A stretch of DNA of 64,000 nucleotides from Conexibacter woesei DSM 14684 (GTDB lineage Bacteria > Actinomycetota > Thermoleophilia > Solirubrobacterales > Solirubrobacteraceae): positions 5,380,001-5,444,000 of the forward strand of contig NC_013739.1 of the NCBI RefSeq assembly GCF_000025265.1, read 5' to 3'. Position 1 is the stretch's first letter. Each line of letters starts with the position of its first letter. Below the pieces are notes generated by a model. The model did not search any database and was not told the DNA's origin. It was given only the letters and a program-made list of their open reading frames with translations. Positions 41,267-49,779 of the stretch are shown one piece after another. Made by a program: the position numbers and the translations under genes.

Positions 41267-42424
41267 ATGGACTTCACGATCTCGGACGACCTCGCTGACA
41301 TCCGCCAGGCGGTCCGCCAGCTGTGCGAGCGCTTCGACGGCGAGTACTGGCGCGCGCTGGAGCCCGACCGCTACCCCGACGAGTTCGTGCGCGCGCTGAC
41401 CGAGCACGGCTGGCTCGCCGCGCTGATCCCCGAGCAGTACGGCGGCGCCGGCCTGCCGCTGTCGGCCGCGAGCGTGATCCTCGAGGAGATCTGCGCCAGC
41501 GGCTGCAACGCCGGCGCGTGCCACGCGCAGATGTACGTGATGGGGACCGTCCTGCGCCACGGCAGCGATGAGCAGAAGGCGCGCTGGCTGCCCGAGATCG
41601 CCGCCGGCAGGCTGCGCCTGCAGGCGTTCGGCGTGACCGAGCCCGGCGCCGGCTCCGACACGACGAAGATCCAGACGCGCGCGCGGCGCGACGGCGACGG
41701 CTGGGTCGTCGACGGCCAGAAGATCTGGACCTCGCGCGCGGAGCACTCCGACCTGATGGTGCTGCTCGCGCGCACGACCCCGATCGACCAGATCGAGAAG
41801 AAGACCGACGGCCTCTCGGTCTTCCTCGTCGACATGCGCGAGCGCGGCGACGAGCTGACGATCAGACCGATCAAGACGATGATGAACCACGCCACGACCG
41901 AGGTCTTCCTCGACGGTCTGCGGCTGCCGGCGGACGCGCTCGTCGGGGAGCAGGACAGAGGCTTTCGCTACATCCTCGACGGCATGAACGCCGAGCGGAT
42001 CCTGATCGCCGGCGAGTGCATCGGCGACGGCCGCTTCCTGACCGAGAAGGCGGTCGGCTACGCGAGCGAGCGGACCGTCTTCGGGCGCCCGATCGGCGCC
42101 AACCAGGGCGTCCAGTTCCCGATCGCCCGCGCGCACATGGCGCTGGAGGCGGCGAACCTGATGCGCTGGAAGGCCGTCTGGCTCTACGAGCAGGGCAAGC
42201 CGTGCGGCGCGGAGGCGAACATGGCGAAGTTCCTCGCCTCGGAGGCGTCGTGGGCGGCCGCGAACGCCAGCGTCGACGCGCACGGCGGCTTCGGCTTCGC
42301 GGAGGAGTACGACGTCGAGCGCAAGTTCCGCGAGACGCGCCTCTACTCGGTCGCGCCGATCTCCAACAACCTCGTCCAGGCGTACGTCGGGCAGCACGTG
42401 CTCGGCCTGCCGCGGTCCTACTGA
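41267..42424 (+). CDS. Acyl-CoA dehydrogenase
   Basis: 385 residues, FAD flavoprotein. Helical N-domain; FGVTEPGAGSDTTKIQTRARRDGDGWVVDGQKIWTS (FAD/substrate beta domain signature); LDGMNAERILIAGECIGDG; RTVFGRPIGANQGVQFPIA; DAHGGFGFAEEYDVERKFRETRLYSVAPISNNLVQAYVGQHVLGLPRSY at the C-terminus. The Glu base of medium-chain enzymes (YEGT) is not at its usual site (SVAPISNN), so the base lies elsewhere, as in glutaryl/isovaleryl-type variants, or the reaction differs. ATG at 41267 after GGAG. TGATG overlap with the CoA transferase gene: the two should act in sequence on one acid, activation then dehydrogenation. Confidence 0.92.
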   Translation: MDFTISDDLADIRQAVRQLCERFDGEYWRALEPDRYPDEFVRALTEHGWLAALIPEQYGGAGLPLSAASVILEEICASGCNAGACHAQMYVMGTVLRHGSDEQKARWLPEIAAGRLRLQAFGVTEPGAGSDTTKIQTRARRDGDGWVVDGQKIWTSRAEHSDLMVLLARTTPIDQIEKKTDGLSVFLVDMRERGDELTIRPIKTMMNHATTEVFLDGLRLPADALVGEQDRGFRYILDGMNAERILIAGECIGDGRFLTEKAVGYASERTVFGRPIGANQGVQFPIARAHMALEAANLMRWKAVWLYEQGKPCGAEANMAKFLASEASWAAANASVDAHGGFGFAEEYDVERKFRETRLYSVAPISNNLVQAYVGQHVLGLPRSY

Positions 42425-43635
42425 TGAGCGCCGCCGCGCCACTCGCCGACGTCCGCGTGCTCGCGGTCGAGCAGTTCGGCGCCGGGCCGTGGGCGACGTC
42501 GCAGCTCGCCGACCTCGGCGCCGACGTGATCAAGCTGGAGGATCCCGCCAGCGGTGGCGACGTCGGCCGCACCGTGCCGCCGTTCGCCGAGGGCGAGGAG
42601 TCGCTCTTCTTCGAGACGTTCAACCGCGGCAAGCGCAGCATCTCGCTCGACCTGCGAACGCGCGCGGGCCGCGCCGCGTTCGAGCGGCTCGTCCCCCACG
42701 TGGACGCGATCTACTGCAACCTGCGCGGCGACCAGCCGGATCGCCTCGGGCTGACGTATGACGCGCTCGCGCCGCTGAACCCGCGGATCGTCTGCTGCTC
42801 GCTGTCGGGCTTCGGCCGCACCGGGCCGCGCGCGGCCGAGGGCGCCTACGACCACGTGCTGCAGGGCCTCGCGGGCTGGATGAGCGTGACCGGCGAGCCC
42901 GATGCGCCGCCGACGCGGACCGGCCTCTCGCTGGTCGACTTCGCCGGCGGCTACATGTCCGCGCTCGCACTCATGGCCGGCGTGTGGCGCGCGCGGCGCG
43001 ACGGCGTCGGCGGCGACTGCGACACGTCGCTGCACGAGACGGCGCTCGCGCTGCTGACGTACCTCGCGACGTGGACCGCGAGCGCCGAGTACATGCCGCA
43101 GCGGCGGCCGGAGTCGGCGCATCCGTCGATCGTCCCGTTCCAGGCGTTCCGCACCGCCGACGGCTGGATCACGGTCGCGTGCGCGAAGCAGAAGTTCTGG
43201 GTCGCGCTGTGCGAGGCGCTCGACCTCGCCGACCTGCTCGCCGACCCGCGCTTCGCCGACTTCGCCGGCCGCGACACCCACCGCGACGCGCTGCTGGAGC
43301 TGCTGCGCCCGCACTTCGCGGCGGAGACGAGCGCGCGGCTGCTGGAACGGCTCGCCGCCGCCCGCGTCCCGAGCGGCCCGGTCAACGACGTCGCCGCCGC
43401 GCTGCGCGACCCCCAGGTCCTCGCGCGCGAGGACGTCGTCTCCTACGACCACCCGCGCTTCGGCGCCGTCCGCCAGATCGCCTCGCCGCTGCGCATCAGC
43501 GGCCACCGCCCCGACTACCGCCGCGCCCCCGGCCGCGGCGAGCACACCGCCACCGTGCTCGAAGCGCTCGCCGGCCTCACCCCCGCCGAGATCGCCCAGC
43601 TCGGGGCCGAAGGGGCGTTCGGGGCCGAGGCGTGA
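42424..43635 (+). CDS. Class III CoA transferase (CaiB/BaiF family)
   Basis: 403 residues: LADVRVLAVEQFGAGPWATSQLADLGADVIKLEDPASGG, NRGKRSISLDLRTRAGRAAFERL, SLSGFGRTGPRAAEGAYDHVLQGLAGWMSVTG, and TGLSLVDFAGGYMSALALMAGV with the conserved Asp nucleophile. QAFRTADGWITVACAKQKFW and RVPSGPVNDV follow. It exchanges CoA between acyl-CoA and a carboxylic acid through an aspartyl-CoA anhydride. Coupled to the acyl-CoA dehydrogenase by TGATG. Last gene of its unit; a strong hairpin follows. Confidence 0.93.
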   Translation: MSAAAPLADVRVLAVEQFGAGPWATSQLADLGADVIKLEDPASGGDVGRTVPPFAEGEESLFFETFNRGKRSISLDLRTRAGRAAFERLVPHVDAIYCNLRGDQPDRLGLTYDALAPLNPRIVCCSLSGFGRTGPRAAEGAYDHVLQGLAGWMSVTGEPDAPPTRTGLSLVDFAGGYMSALALMAGVWRARRDGVGGDCDTSLHETALALLTYLATWTASAEYMPQRRPESAHPSIVPFQAFRTADGWITVACAKQKFWVALCEALDLADLLADPRFADFAGRDTHRDALLELLRPHFAAETSARLLERLAAARVPSGPVNDVAAALRDPQVLAREDVVSYDHPRFGAVRQIASPLRISGHRPDYRRAPGRGEHTATVLEALAGLTPAEIAQLGAEGAFGAEA

Positions 43636-43689
43636 CCCGCAGCTAGACTTGAGAGGCGTTTTTCAGACGGTTCGGGCCAACCAGCCGCG

Positions 43690-43717
43690 CTCGGCCCGCT
43701 CCTCGGAGCGGGCCGAG
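43690..43717. terminator. Strong bidirectional hairpin terminator
   Basis: CTCGGCCCGCTC (43690-43701), loop CTCG, and the perfect complement GAGCGGGCCGAG (43706-43717): a 12-bp stem. It lies between the convergent CoA transferase (stop 43635) and GntR (stop 43743) genes and separates the IclR region from the 19-kb operon. Confidence 0.85.
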
Positions 43718-43742
43718 GTCGTTCTGGAGCCGCAGGGACCTG

Positions 43743-44429
43743 TCACTCCTCGAACAGATGCCGGTGGCGCGTGAGGCGCAGGCGGCTGCGCTCGATGTGG
43801 GCGCGCATCAGGTCCTCGCCCGCGCGCGAGTTGTCGCTCTCGAGCGCGTCGATGATCAGCTCGTGCTCAGCGTGCTGCAGCTCGAAGTCACGCTCGGTGA
43901 ACGTCGTCAGCAGCACCCGCCGGTACTGCTGGCTGATGTTCCAGTAGCTGACGATCGTGCGCAGCAGCCGCGGCGTCGGGATCCCCGCGTAGCAGGCGAG
44001 GTGCAGGCGCCGGTCGCCCTCAAGCCACCGCTTGGGGTCGTGCACCAGGCCCGGCAGCGCGGCCGAGAGCGTGTGCGCGCGCTCGATCTGCTCGGGCGTC
44101 AGCCGGCCGACGCTTTCGGCGAACGCGAGCGGCTCCAGCCGCTCGCGCATCTTGTAGATCTCCTCGCACTCGGCGAAGTCGAGCAGCGCGACTCTCGCGC
44201 CGCTGTTGGGCCGCAGCACGACGAGGCCTTCGCTCTCCAGCAGCCGCAGCGCCTCCCGCACCGGGAAGCGGCCGACGCCGAGCCGTCTCGCGACCGCCTC
44301 CTGGCGGATCGGCGAGCCGGCCCGCAGCTCGCCGTCGAATATCAGCTCACGCAGCTGCTGCGCGACGTCCTGCGCGCGCGAGGTCGGCTCCTCCCACGCC
44401 CCGTCGTCGTCGATCAGTGAATCGGCCAT
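43743..44429 (-). CDS. GntR-family (FCD) transcriptional regulator, last gene of the 19-kb operon
   Basis: 228 residues. Winged helix at about 18-85: QQLRELIFDGELRAGSPIRQEAVARRLGVGRFPVREALRLLESEGLV, then an FCD ligand domain (IYKMRERLEPLAFAESV, DRRLHLACYAGIPTPRLLRTI, ELQHAEHELIIDALES with His ligands). It follows the GH42 gene by 10 bases with no promoter between, so it is made with the operon and probably controls it. Its metabolite effector should be an intermediate of the route encoded upstream. I find no good TnGTnnnACnA site directly before the gene. Confidence 0.92.
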   Translation of the reverse strand: MADSLIDDDGAWEEPTSRAQDVAQQLRELIFDGELRAGSPIRQEAVARRLGVGRFPVREALRLLESEGLVVLRPNSGARVALLDFAECEEIYKMRERLEPLAFAESVGRLTPEQIERAHTLSAALPGLVHDPKRWLEGDRRLHLACYAGIPTPRLLRTIVSYWNISQQYRRVLLTTFTERDFELQHAEHELIIDALESDNSRAGEDLMRAHIERSRLRLTRHRHLFEE

Positions 44430-44439
44430 CGCACGAACT

Positions 44440-46581
44440 CTAGGTGAGCCGGACCACGTGGTAGCCCTCTTCCCGCAGCGGCAGGCGCAGCGTCAGCCGC
44501 TCGCCGTCGCGCGCCAGCTCAAGCTCCGTCCCGCTCGTCAGGTCGTGCGCCGCCGCGGCCGGCAGCCGATCCGCCGGCCAGTCGAACGTGACGTCGGCCG
44601 CCGCGCCCTCGTTGATCACGAACAGCAGCTCGCCGTGCTCGCCCGCGGCGCCGTGGCGCCACTGCACCCGCTCGCCGTCCTCGATCGAGCAGCGCAGCGG
44701 CGCCAGCGCGCCGGCGCCCTCCGCGAGCGTCCGCAGGAACCGTTCGAAGCCGGCGTCGCGCTGCTCGAAGTAGGCGAGCCCGGCGTTGGTGCCGACCGCC
44801 ACGACGTGCCCGTCGCCGACCGCGCGGCGCACGACCGTCGCGCCGCGCTCGTCGGCCGCGAGCACGTCCGCGCCGGCGCTCACCGCGGCATCCTGCGGCA
44901 CGACCCAGGTCGCGGTGCGCAGCTCGCCGCGCGTCCCGTCCAGCTCGTACTCGAGCGCGCGGCCGTCCGGCTGACGCAGCCCGCTGCCGCGCAGGCCGAG
45001 CGCGTTCGCGAACGGGCGCTCGTCCTGGTAGCGGTAGAGACCGGCGGCGTCGAACGCGTCCAGCTCCGCCCCCGTCAGCAGCGTGCCGCCGGCGCGCGTC
45101 CAGGCGAGCACACGCTCGCCGAAGGCGGGGTCGACGACGAGCGGCCATGGCATCACCAGCAGCGCGTAGCCGGACAGGTCGTGCGCGTGCGACGGGTCGA
45201 CGACGTCGTAGGGGATCTGCAGCCGCTCCAGCGCGAGCAGATGGCCCTGGAGGTCGTGGGCGGCCTGGTAGCCGCTGCCGGCCCCGACCTTCAACCCGCC
45301 CGTTCTGCCGGAGCCGGCCCAGTCGAGCTGGTACGCGCTCGGTTCGAGCACGACCCCCACGCGCGCGGGCGCGGGCGCGTACGCGTCGAGCAGCGGACCG
45401 TGCGCCTCCAGCAGGTCCGCCGTTCTGCGCAGCTCGGCGAGCCGCTCGTCGCGGTGGCCGTCGTCGCCGACGATCCCGAAGCCGGCCGCCTCGCGCCCGA
45501 AGACCTCGTCGCGCCAGCACCAGAAGCTGACCGCCTTGGCGCCGCGCGCGATCCCGTTCCAGACCCAGCGCGCCTGCAGACGGCCGGGGACCGCTCGCAT
45601 CGGCTGCAGGCCGTGGCCGGCCGCGCCGCCCTGCAGCTCGGCGATCCAGTTGAAGCCGCCGGCCGAGCTGCGGCTCGCCTCCAGCCGCGTCGCGTACTCG
45701 ACCGCGCTCGTGTGGATGAACGCCGGGAAGTGCGAGGAGCCGAGCCCGTCGACCTGGTCGGCCAGCTCGAAGTCGTTGCCGCGCGCGAGCGCCGGCTCGT
45801 ACTCGAACCATTCGCCGCTGGAGAACGCCGACGGGAACGCCGTGTGCGCGAGGATCGGGCGCGAAGAGTCGCCGGCGTGGACCGCGTCGCGACGCCAGCG
45901 CAGGTCGACCGCGGCGCGGCGCGTCAGGAACGCCTGGTAGGCCATCACGTCGGTGTAGGTGCGCGTCGGCAGCTTCGCCATCGCAACGTCGTCCCACGAG
46001 CGGTAGCGGCGCTGCCAGGCGGCGTTGAGGCCGTCGAGGTCGCCGTGGCGCTCGCGCAGCCAGTCGCGGAAGCGCGCGACGGTGTGCTCGCAGTGGCAGA
46101 CGTGCCCGTCGGCCTGCGTCATCCAGCGGATCTCGTTCCAGCAGTCCCACAGCAGCAGGTTCTCGGCGCCGGCGAAGCGCTCCGCCGTCGCGGTCATGAA
46201 CGCACTCGCGCGCTCGCGCACGCCCGGGTGGTCGGTGCAGCCGCCGGGCATCACGCCGAACTGCGCGTAGGCGAGCGGCGAGGAGACGACCGGCCGGCCG
46301 GTGTGGTCGACGAGCCGGGCGTCGGGCAGCTCGCGCTCGATCCAGACCGGCTGCAGCTCGGTCCAGAGGTTGATCACGACCTTCAGCCCGATCTCGCCCG
46401 CGAGCGCGACCAGCTCGTCCTGGTCGGCGAAGTCGTACGCGCCCGGCTCCGGCTCGATCCACGCCCACGGCGCGGTCAGCACGATCGTGTCGAAGCCGGT
46501 CGCGCGGATCCGCGCGAGGTCGTCGCGCCAGCGGTCGCGGCGCGGGAACGGCGGGCGGTGGTACTGCGTCGCGAGGATCAC
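44440..46581 (-). CDS. GH42-type beta-galactosidase
   Basis: 713 residues. N-terminal TIM barrel: ATGFDTIVLTAPWAWIEPEPGAYDF, LLLWDCWNEIRW (Asn-Glu, acid/base), PAFIHTSAVEYATR, FNWIAELQGGAAGH (nucleophile Glu), RGAKAVSFWCWRDEVFG. A middle Rossmann-like trimerisation domain follows (RVGVVLEPSAYQLDW; GYALLVMPWPLVVDPAFGERVLAWTRAGGTLLTGAE) and a small beta domain at the end. No signal peptide: acts on imported oligosaccharides in the cytoplasm. The GTG at 46581 overlaps the SMP-30 stop (GTGA). Galactoside or related pyranoside specificity is likely but unproven. Confidence 0.88.
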   Translation of the reverse strand: MILATQYHRPPFPRRDRWRDDLARIRATGFDTIVLTAPWAWIEPEPGAYDFADQDELVALAGEIGLKVVINLWTELQPVWIERELPDARLVDHTGRPVVSSPLAYAQFGVMPGGCTDHPGVRERASAFMTATAERFAGAENLLLWDCWNEIRWMTQADGHVCHCEHTVARFRDWLRERHGDLDGLNAAWQRRYRSWDDVAMAKLPTRTYTDVMAYQAFLTRRAAVDLRWRRDAVHAGDSSRPILAHTAFPSAFSSGEWFEYEPALARGNDFELADQVDGLGSSHFPAFIHTSAVEYATRLEASRSSAGGFNWIAELQGGAAGHGLQPMRAVPGRLQARWVWNGIARGAKAVSFWCWRDEVFGREAAGFGIVGDDGHRDERLAELRRTADLLEAHGPLLDAYAPAPARVGVVLEPSAYQLDWAGSGRTGGLKVGAGSGYQAAHDLQGHLLALERLQIPYDVVDPSHAHDLSGYALLVMPWPLVVDPAFGERVLAWTRAGGTLLTGAELDAFDAAGLYRYQDERPFANALGLRGSGLRQPDGRALEYELDGTRGELRTATWVVPQDAAVSAGADVLAADERGATVVRRAVGDGHVVAVGTNAGLAYFEQRDAGFERFLRTLAEGAGALAPLRCSIEDGERVQWRHGAAGEHGELLFVINEGAAADVTFDWPADRLPAAAAHDLTSGTELELARDGERLTLRLPLREEGYHVVRLT

Positions 46582-47471
46582 GGGCGGCCCGCCCCCGGCA
46601 CCTCGACGCGGCACGACAGCAGCCGCGCGACGTGGACGTTGGCGGGATCGCCTTCGACGAAGGGCACCGCGGCGCAGAGGAACAGCGTGCGGCGGTCGGC
46701 GCCGCCGAGCGCGACGGCGTACGCCGTCTGCCCCTCGCCGACCTCGACGCGGTCGAGGATCTCGCCGCCCTCGCCGACGCGCACCGCGCCGCTGCCGGCC
46801 GCGTCGCCGATCCAGACGGCGCCGTCGGCGTCGAGCGCCATCCCGTCCGGCAGCGGGACGCCCGAGGCGCACGCCGCCGTCGTCGTCTCGAAGCCGCCCG
46901 GCTCGAACTCGGCCCAGAAGCGGCGGTTGGACAACGTCCCGTCCGCCGCCCGGTCGAACGCGCTGATGCGCCCGGCGAACGTCTCGGCCAGCAGCAGCGT
47001 CGCGCCGTCCGGCGAGATCGTCATGCCGTTCGGGAAGACGACGCCGCTCGCGGCGACCGTGACCGCGCCGTCCGCGCCGACGTACAGCAGGTCGGTCGTC
47101 TGAGTGCGGTCATCGGCGCTCACGTCCCAGCCGAAGTTGCCGACGTAGGCGCCGCCGCGCTCGTCGGCGAGCAGGTCGTTGCAGACCCCGCCGGCGCGGT
47201 CGGCGAGGTCGGCGACCAGCTCCAGCTCGCCGTCGCGCAGGCGCAGCACGCGCTTGTCGGTCATCGAAGAGATCAGCAGCGCGCCGTCGGGGTCGAAGCC
47301 GAGCCCGGACGACATCCCCTCGACGCTGCAGACCGTCTCGCTGCTGCCGTCCTCGCCGAACACGAGCACGCGTCTGGTGAAGAAGTCCGACGCGTACAGC
47401 CGGCCGTCGTGCCAGCGCGGCCCCTCCAGGAACGAGTGGCCCTCGGCCAGCACGGTCACGTCACGGGTCAC
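46578..47471 (-). CDS. SMP-30/gluconolactonase family lactonase
   Basis: 297 residues, six-bladed beta-propeller. Metal-site elements in order: LEGPRWHDGRLYASD (Glu), GGVCNDLLADERGGAYVGNFGW (Asn-Asp), FPNGMTISPDGATLLLAET (Asn), LPDGMALDADGAVWIGDA (Asp). It opens sugar lactones to aldonic acids, Ca2+/Zn2+ dependent. In this operon it fits directly after the sugar dehydrogenase step. Cytoplasmic. GTG 47471 overlaps the E1beta stop; its own stop overlaps the GH42 start. Confidence 0.9.
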   Translation of the reverse strand: MTRDVTVLAEGHSFLEGPRWHDGRLYASDFFTRRVLVFGEDGSSETVCSVEGMSSGLGFDPDGALLISSMTDKRVLRLRDGELELVADLADRAGGVCNDLLADERGGAYVGNFGWDVSADDRTQTTDLLYVGADGAVTVAASGVVFPNGMTISPDGATLLLAETFAGRISAFDRAADGTLSNRRFWAEFEPGGFETTTAACASGVPLPDGMALDADGAVWIGDAAGSGAVRVGEGGEILDRVEVGEGQTAYAVALGGADRRTLFLCAAVPFVEGDPANVHVARLLSCRVEVPGAGRP

Positions 47472-48436
47472 AGGCGCTCCTTGATCTCGGTCGCGATGCG
47501 GTCGGGTCCGGGCAGGAAGGCGTCTTCGAGCGGCGGGCTGTACGGAACCGGGCCGTCGGGCGTCGCGATCCGCCAGGCGTCGTCGAGCTCGCCGAGCGCC
47601 TCCTCGGTCACGCGCGCCATCACCTCGCCGGCCCAACCGCCGGTCAGCGGCCCCTCCTCGACGACGACGAGCCGGCTCGTCTTCGCGACCGAGGCGACGA
47701 TCGTCTCGACGTCGAGCGGGCGGATCGTGCGCACGTCGATCACCTCCGTCTCGATCCCGTCGCCGGCGAGCCGCTCGGCCGCCTCCAGAGCGTCGTGGAC
47801 GCCCTTCATCGCGGTCACGACCGTCACGTCGCCGCCCTCGCGCACGACGTTCGCCCTGCCCAGCGGCATGATCGCGTCGCGGTCGGCCGGCTCGGGTCCC
47901 TTCGTCGAGTAGAGCCGCTTGTGCTCGAAGAAGAGGACGGGGTTGTCGTCCTGGACGGCGGCGCGCATCAGCCCGTGCGCATCCGCCGGGGTCGACGGCG
48001 CGACGATCTTCACGCCCGTGACGCCGTGCATCCACGAGACCGGCATCTGCGAGTGGATCGCGCCGAAGCGTCCGCCGCCACCGACGACGCAGCGGACGAC
48101 GAGCGGCACGCCGTTCTCGCCGTCGAGGAAGAGGAACTTCGCCGCCTGGTTGACGAGGCTGTCCATCGCGAGCGGGAGGAAGTCGCCGAACATGATCTCC
48201 AGCACCGGCCGCAGCCCGCAGACGGCGGCGCCGTAGGCGGCGCCGCTCATCGCCAGCTCGGAGATCGGCGTGTCGAAGACGCGCGCGTCGCCGTATCTGT
48301 CGTGCAGGCCGGGCGTGACGGCGAAGACGCCGCCGGCGACGGCGACGTCCTCGCCGAACAGGATCACGCTCTCGTCACGCGCCAGCTCGGCGTCGAGCGC
48401 ATCCCGGATCGCGGTACGAAACTCCAGCTGACTCAC
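47468..48436 (-). CDS. 2-oxoacid dehydrogenase E1 component, beta subunit (second copy)
   Basis: 322 residues: EFRTAIRDALDAELARDESVILFGEDVA, RVFDTPISELAMSGAAYGAAVCGLRPVLEIMFGDF, RFGAIHSQMPVSWMHGVTGVKIVAPSTPADAHGL, NPVLFFEHKRLYSTKG, KTSRLVVVEEGPLTGGWAGE. It is clearly diverged from the copy at 39213, so the two are not a recent duplication. The GTG at 48436 has AGAGGGAG upstream and overlaps the E2 stop. Forms the E1 heterotetramer with the alpha subunit encoded at 49776. Confidence 0.93.
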   Translation of the reverse strand: MSQLEFRTAIRDALDAELARDESVILFGEDVAVAGGVFAVTPGLHDRYGDARVFDTPISELAMSGAAYGAAVCGLRPVLEIMFGDFLPLAMDSLVNQAAKFLFLDGENGVPLVVRCVVGGGGRFGAIHSQMPVSWMHGVTGVKIVAPSTPADAHGLMRAAVQDDNPVLFFEHKRLYSTKGPEPADRDAIMPLGRANVVREGGDVTVVTAMKGVHDALEAAERLAGDGIETEVIDVRTIRPLDVETIVASVAKTSRLVVVEEGPLTGGWAGEVMARVTEEALGELDDAWRIATPDGPVPYSPPLEDAFLPGPDRIATEIKERL

Positions 48437-49779
48437 CGTGATGCTCCCTCTTCCACGCCCGCAGGCAACAACAACGACAACGGCTGCTCCAGGACCTCGC
48501 GCAGCCGGGCGAGGAAACGCGCGGCGTCGGCGCCGTAGACGGCGCGATGGTCGCAGCTGAGGCTGACGTGCATCAGCTCCTGTGCGACGACCGCGCCGTC
48601 GGGCGCGAACGCGGGGGTGCGTCTGACGCCGCCGACCGCGAGGATCGCGACCTGCGGCGCGTTGATCACGGCATGGAACTGCTGCACGCCGAACATCCCG
48701 AGGTTCGTGACGGTGAACGTCCCGCCGCTCAGCTCCGCGGGGGTCGCTCTGCCGCTCCGGGCGCGCTCGCCGGCGGCACGCGCCGACGCCGCGATCTCCG
48801 CGACGCCGCGCACGTCGGCGTCGAAGATCGTCGGCACCAGCAGCGCACCCTCGGCCGCGACCGCGATCCCGACGTTCACGCGCGCGTGCCGCACGACGTG
48901 GTCGCCCGCCCACGAGGCGTTGAGCACCGGCTGCTCGCGCAGCACGAGCGCGGCTGCCTTCACGACGAGGTCGTTGACGGAGATCGGCGCGTCGGGCCGC
49001 GCCTCGCGCAGCTCCCGCCGCAGCCGCAGCGCCGCGGTCATGTCGACCTCGGCGACGAGCGTGAACTCCGGGATCTCCGTGCGCGAGGCGACCATCCGCT
49101 TCGCGATCGTCCGCTGCACGCTGCTGAGCGCGACGTGCTCGTCGGCGGGAGCGGTGGTGACGGTGGGGCGCGCGAGGGGCGGGGCCGCCGCGGGCGAGGC
49201 GGCGGCCGGCGGCGTGAGCGCGGCCGGTGACGCGGCCGCGATCTGCTCCACGTCGCGCCGCACGATCCGCCCGCGCGGCCCGCTTCCGCGGACGGTCGCG
49301 AGGTCGACGCCCAGCTCCCGCGCGATCCGCCGCGCGACCGGCGACGCGCTCACGCGGGCGGCGGCGGTGGGGGCGAGCGGCGCGGCGTGGGCGAGCGGCG
49401 CGGGGCCCGCGGGCGGAGCGGGCGCGGCGGCCGGGCCAGCGGCGCTCGCGGGGGCGGGCGCGGCGGCCTCGCTCGCGGCCGCAGCGGGCGCGGCGGCCGG
49501 GGCAGCGGCCGCCTCCGCAGCGCCGCCCTCCACCAGCAGCTGCGCCATCGGCGCGCCGAGCGCGACCGCTTCGCCCTCGGCCGCCAGCAGCTCGCCCATC
49601 ACGCCGGCGTGCTCGGCCTCGTAGGTCATCGTCGCCTTGTCGGTCTCGATCTCGGCGAGCGCGTCGCCGACGGCGACCGGGTCGCCCGGGGCCTTCAGCC
49701 ACGCGGCGATCGTCCCCTCCTCCATCGAGTCCGACAGCTTCGGCATCGTGATCGCGACCGCGGTCAGCGTGGCGCTCAT
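48433..49779 (-). CDS. Dihydrolipoamide acyltransferase (E2) of a 2-oxoacid dehydrogenase complex
   Basis: 448 residues. Lipoyl domain 1-85 with the lipoylated Lys in EIETDKATMTYEAE; Ala/Pro-rich linker about 90-140; E3/E1-binding domain about 147-185 (ASPVARRIARELGVDLATVRGSGPRGRIVRRDVE); second Ala/Pro linker; catalytic domain about 225-440 with QRTIAKRMVASR, PEFTLVAEVDM, TFTVTNLGMFGV and SLSCDHRAVYGADAARFL. The last motif has Tyr in place of Asp in HRxxDG, as I recall from plastid/cyanobacterial-type E2. A single lipoyl domain, as in most actinobacterial BCKDH-like complexes. Cytoplasmic core of the complex. No E3 gene nearby. Confidence 0.94.
   Translation of the reverse strand: MSATLTAVAITMPKLSDSMEEGTIAAWLKAPGDPVAVGDALAEIETDKATMTYEAEHAGVMGELLAAEGEAVALGAPMAQLLVEGGAAEAAAAPAAAPAAAASEAAAPAPASAAGPAAAPAPPAGPAPLAHAAPLAPTAAARVSASPVARRIARELGVDLATVRGSGPRGRIVRRDVEQIAAASPAALTPPAAASPAAAPPLARPTVTTAPADEHVALSSVQRTIAKRMVASRTEIPEFTLVAEVDMTAALRLRRELREARPDAPISVNDLVVKAAALVLREQPVLNASWAGDHVVRHARVNVGIAVAAEGALLVPTIFDADVRGVAEIAASARAAGERARSGRATPAELSGGTFTVTNLGMFGVQQFHAVINAPQVAILAVGGVRRTPAFAPDGAVVAQELMHVSLSCDHRAVYGADAARFLARLREVLEQPLSLLLPAGVEEGASR

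Noticed and set aside
43661-43675. TTTCA-GACGG-TTCGG after the CoA transferase gene as a sixth IclR site
   Set aside because: Only the left arm matches, and it lies downstream of the stop between convergent genes next to a terminator, not in a promoter.
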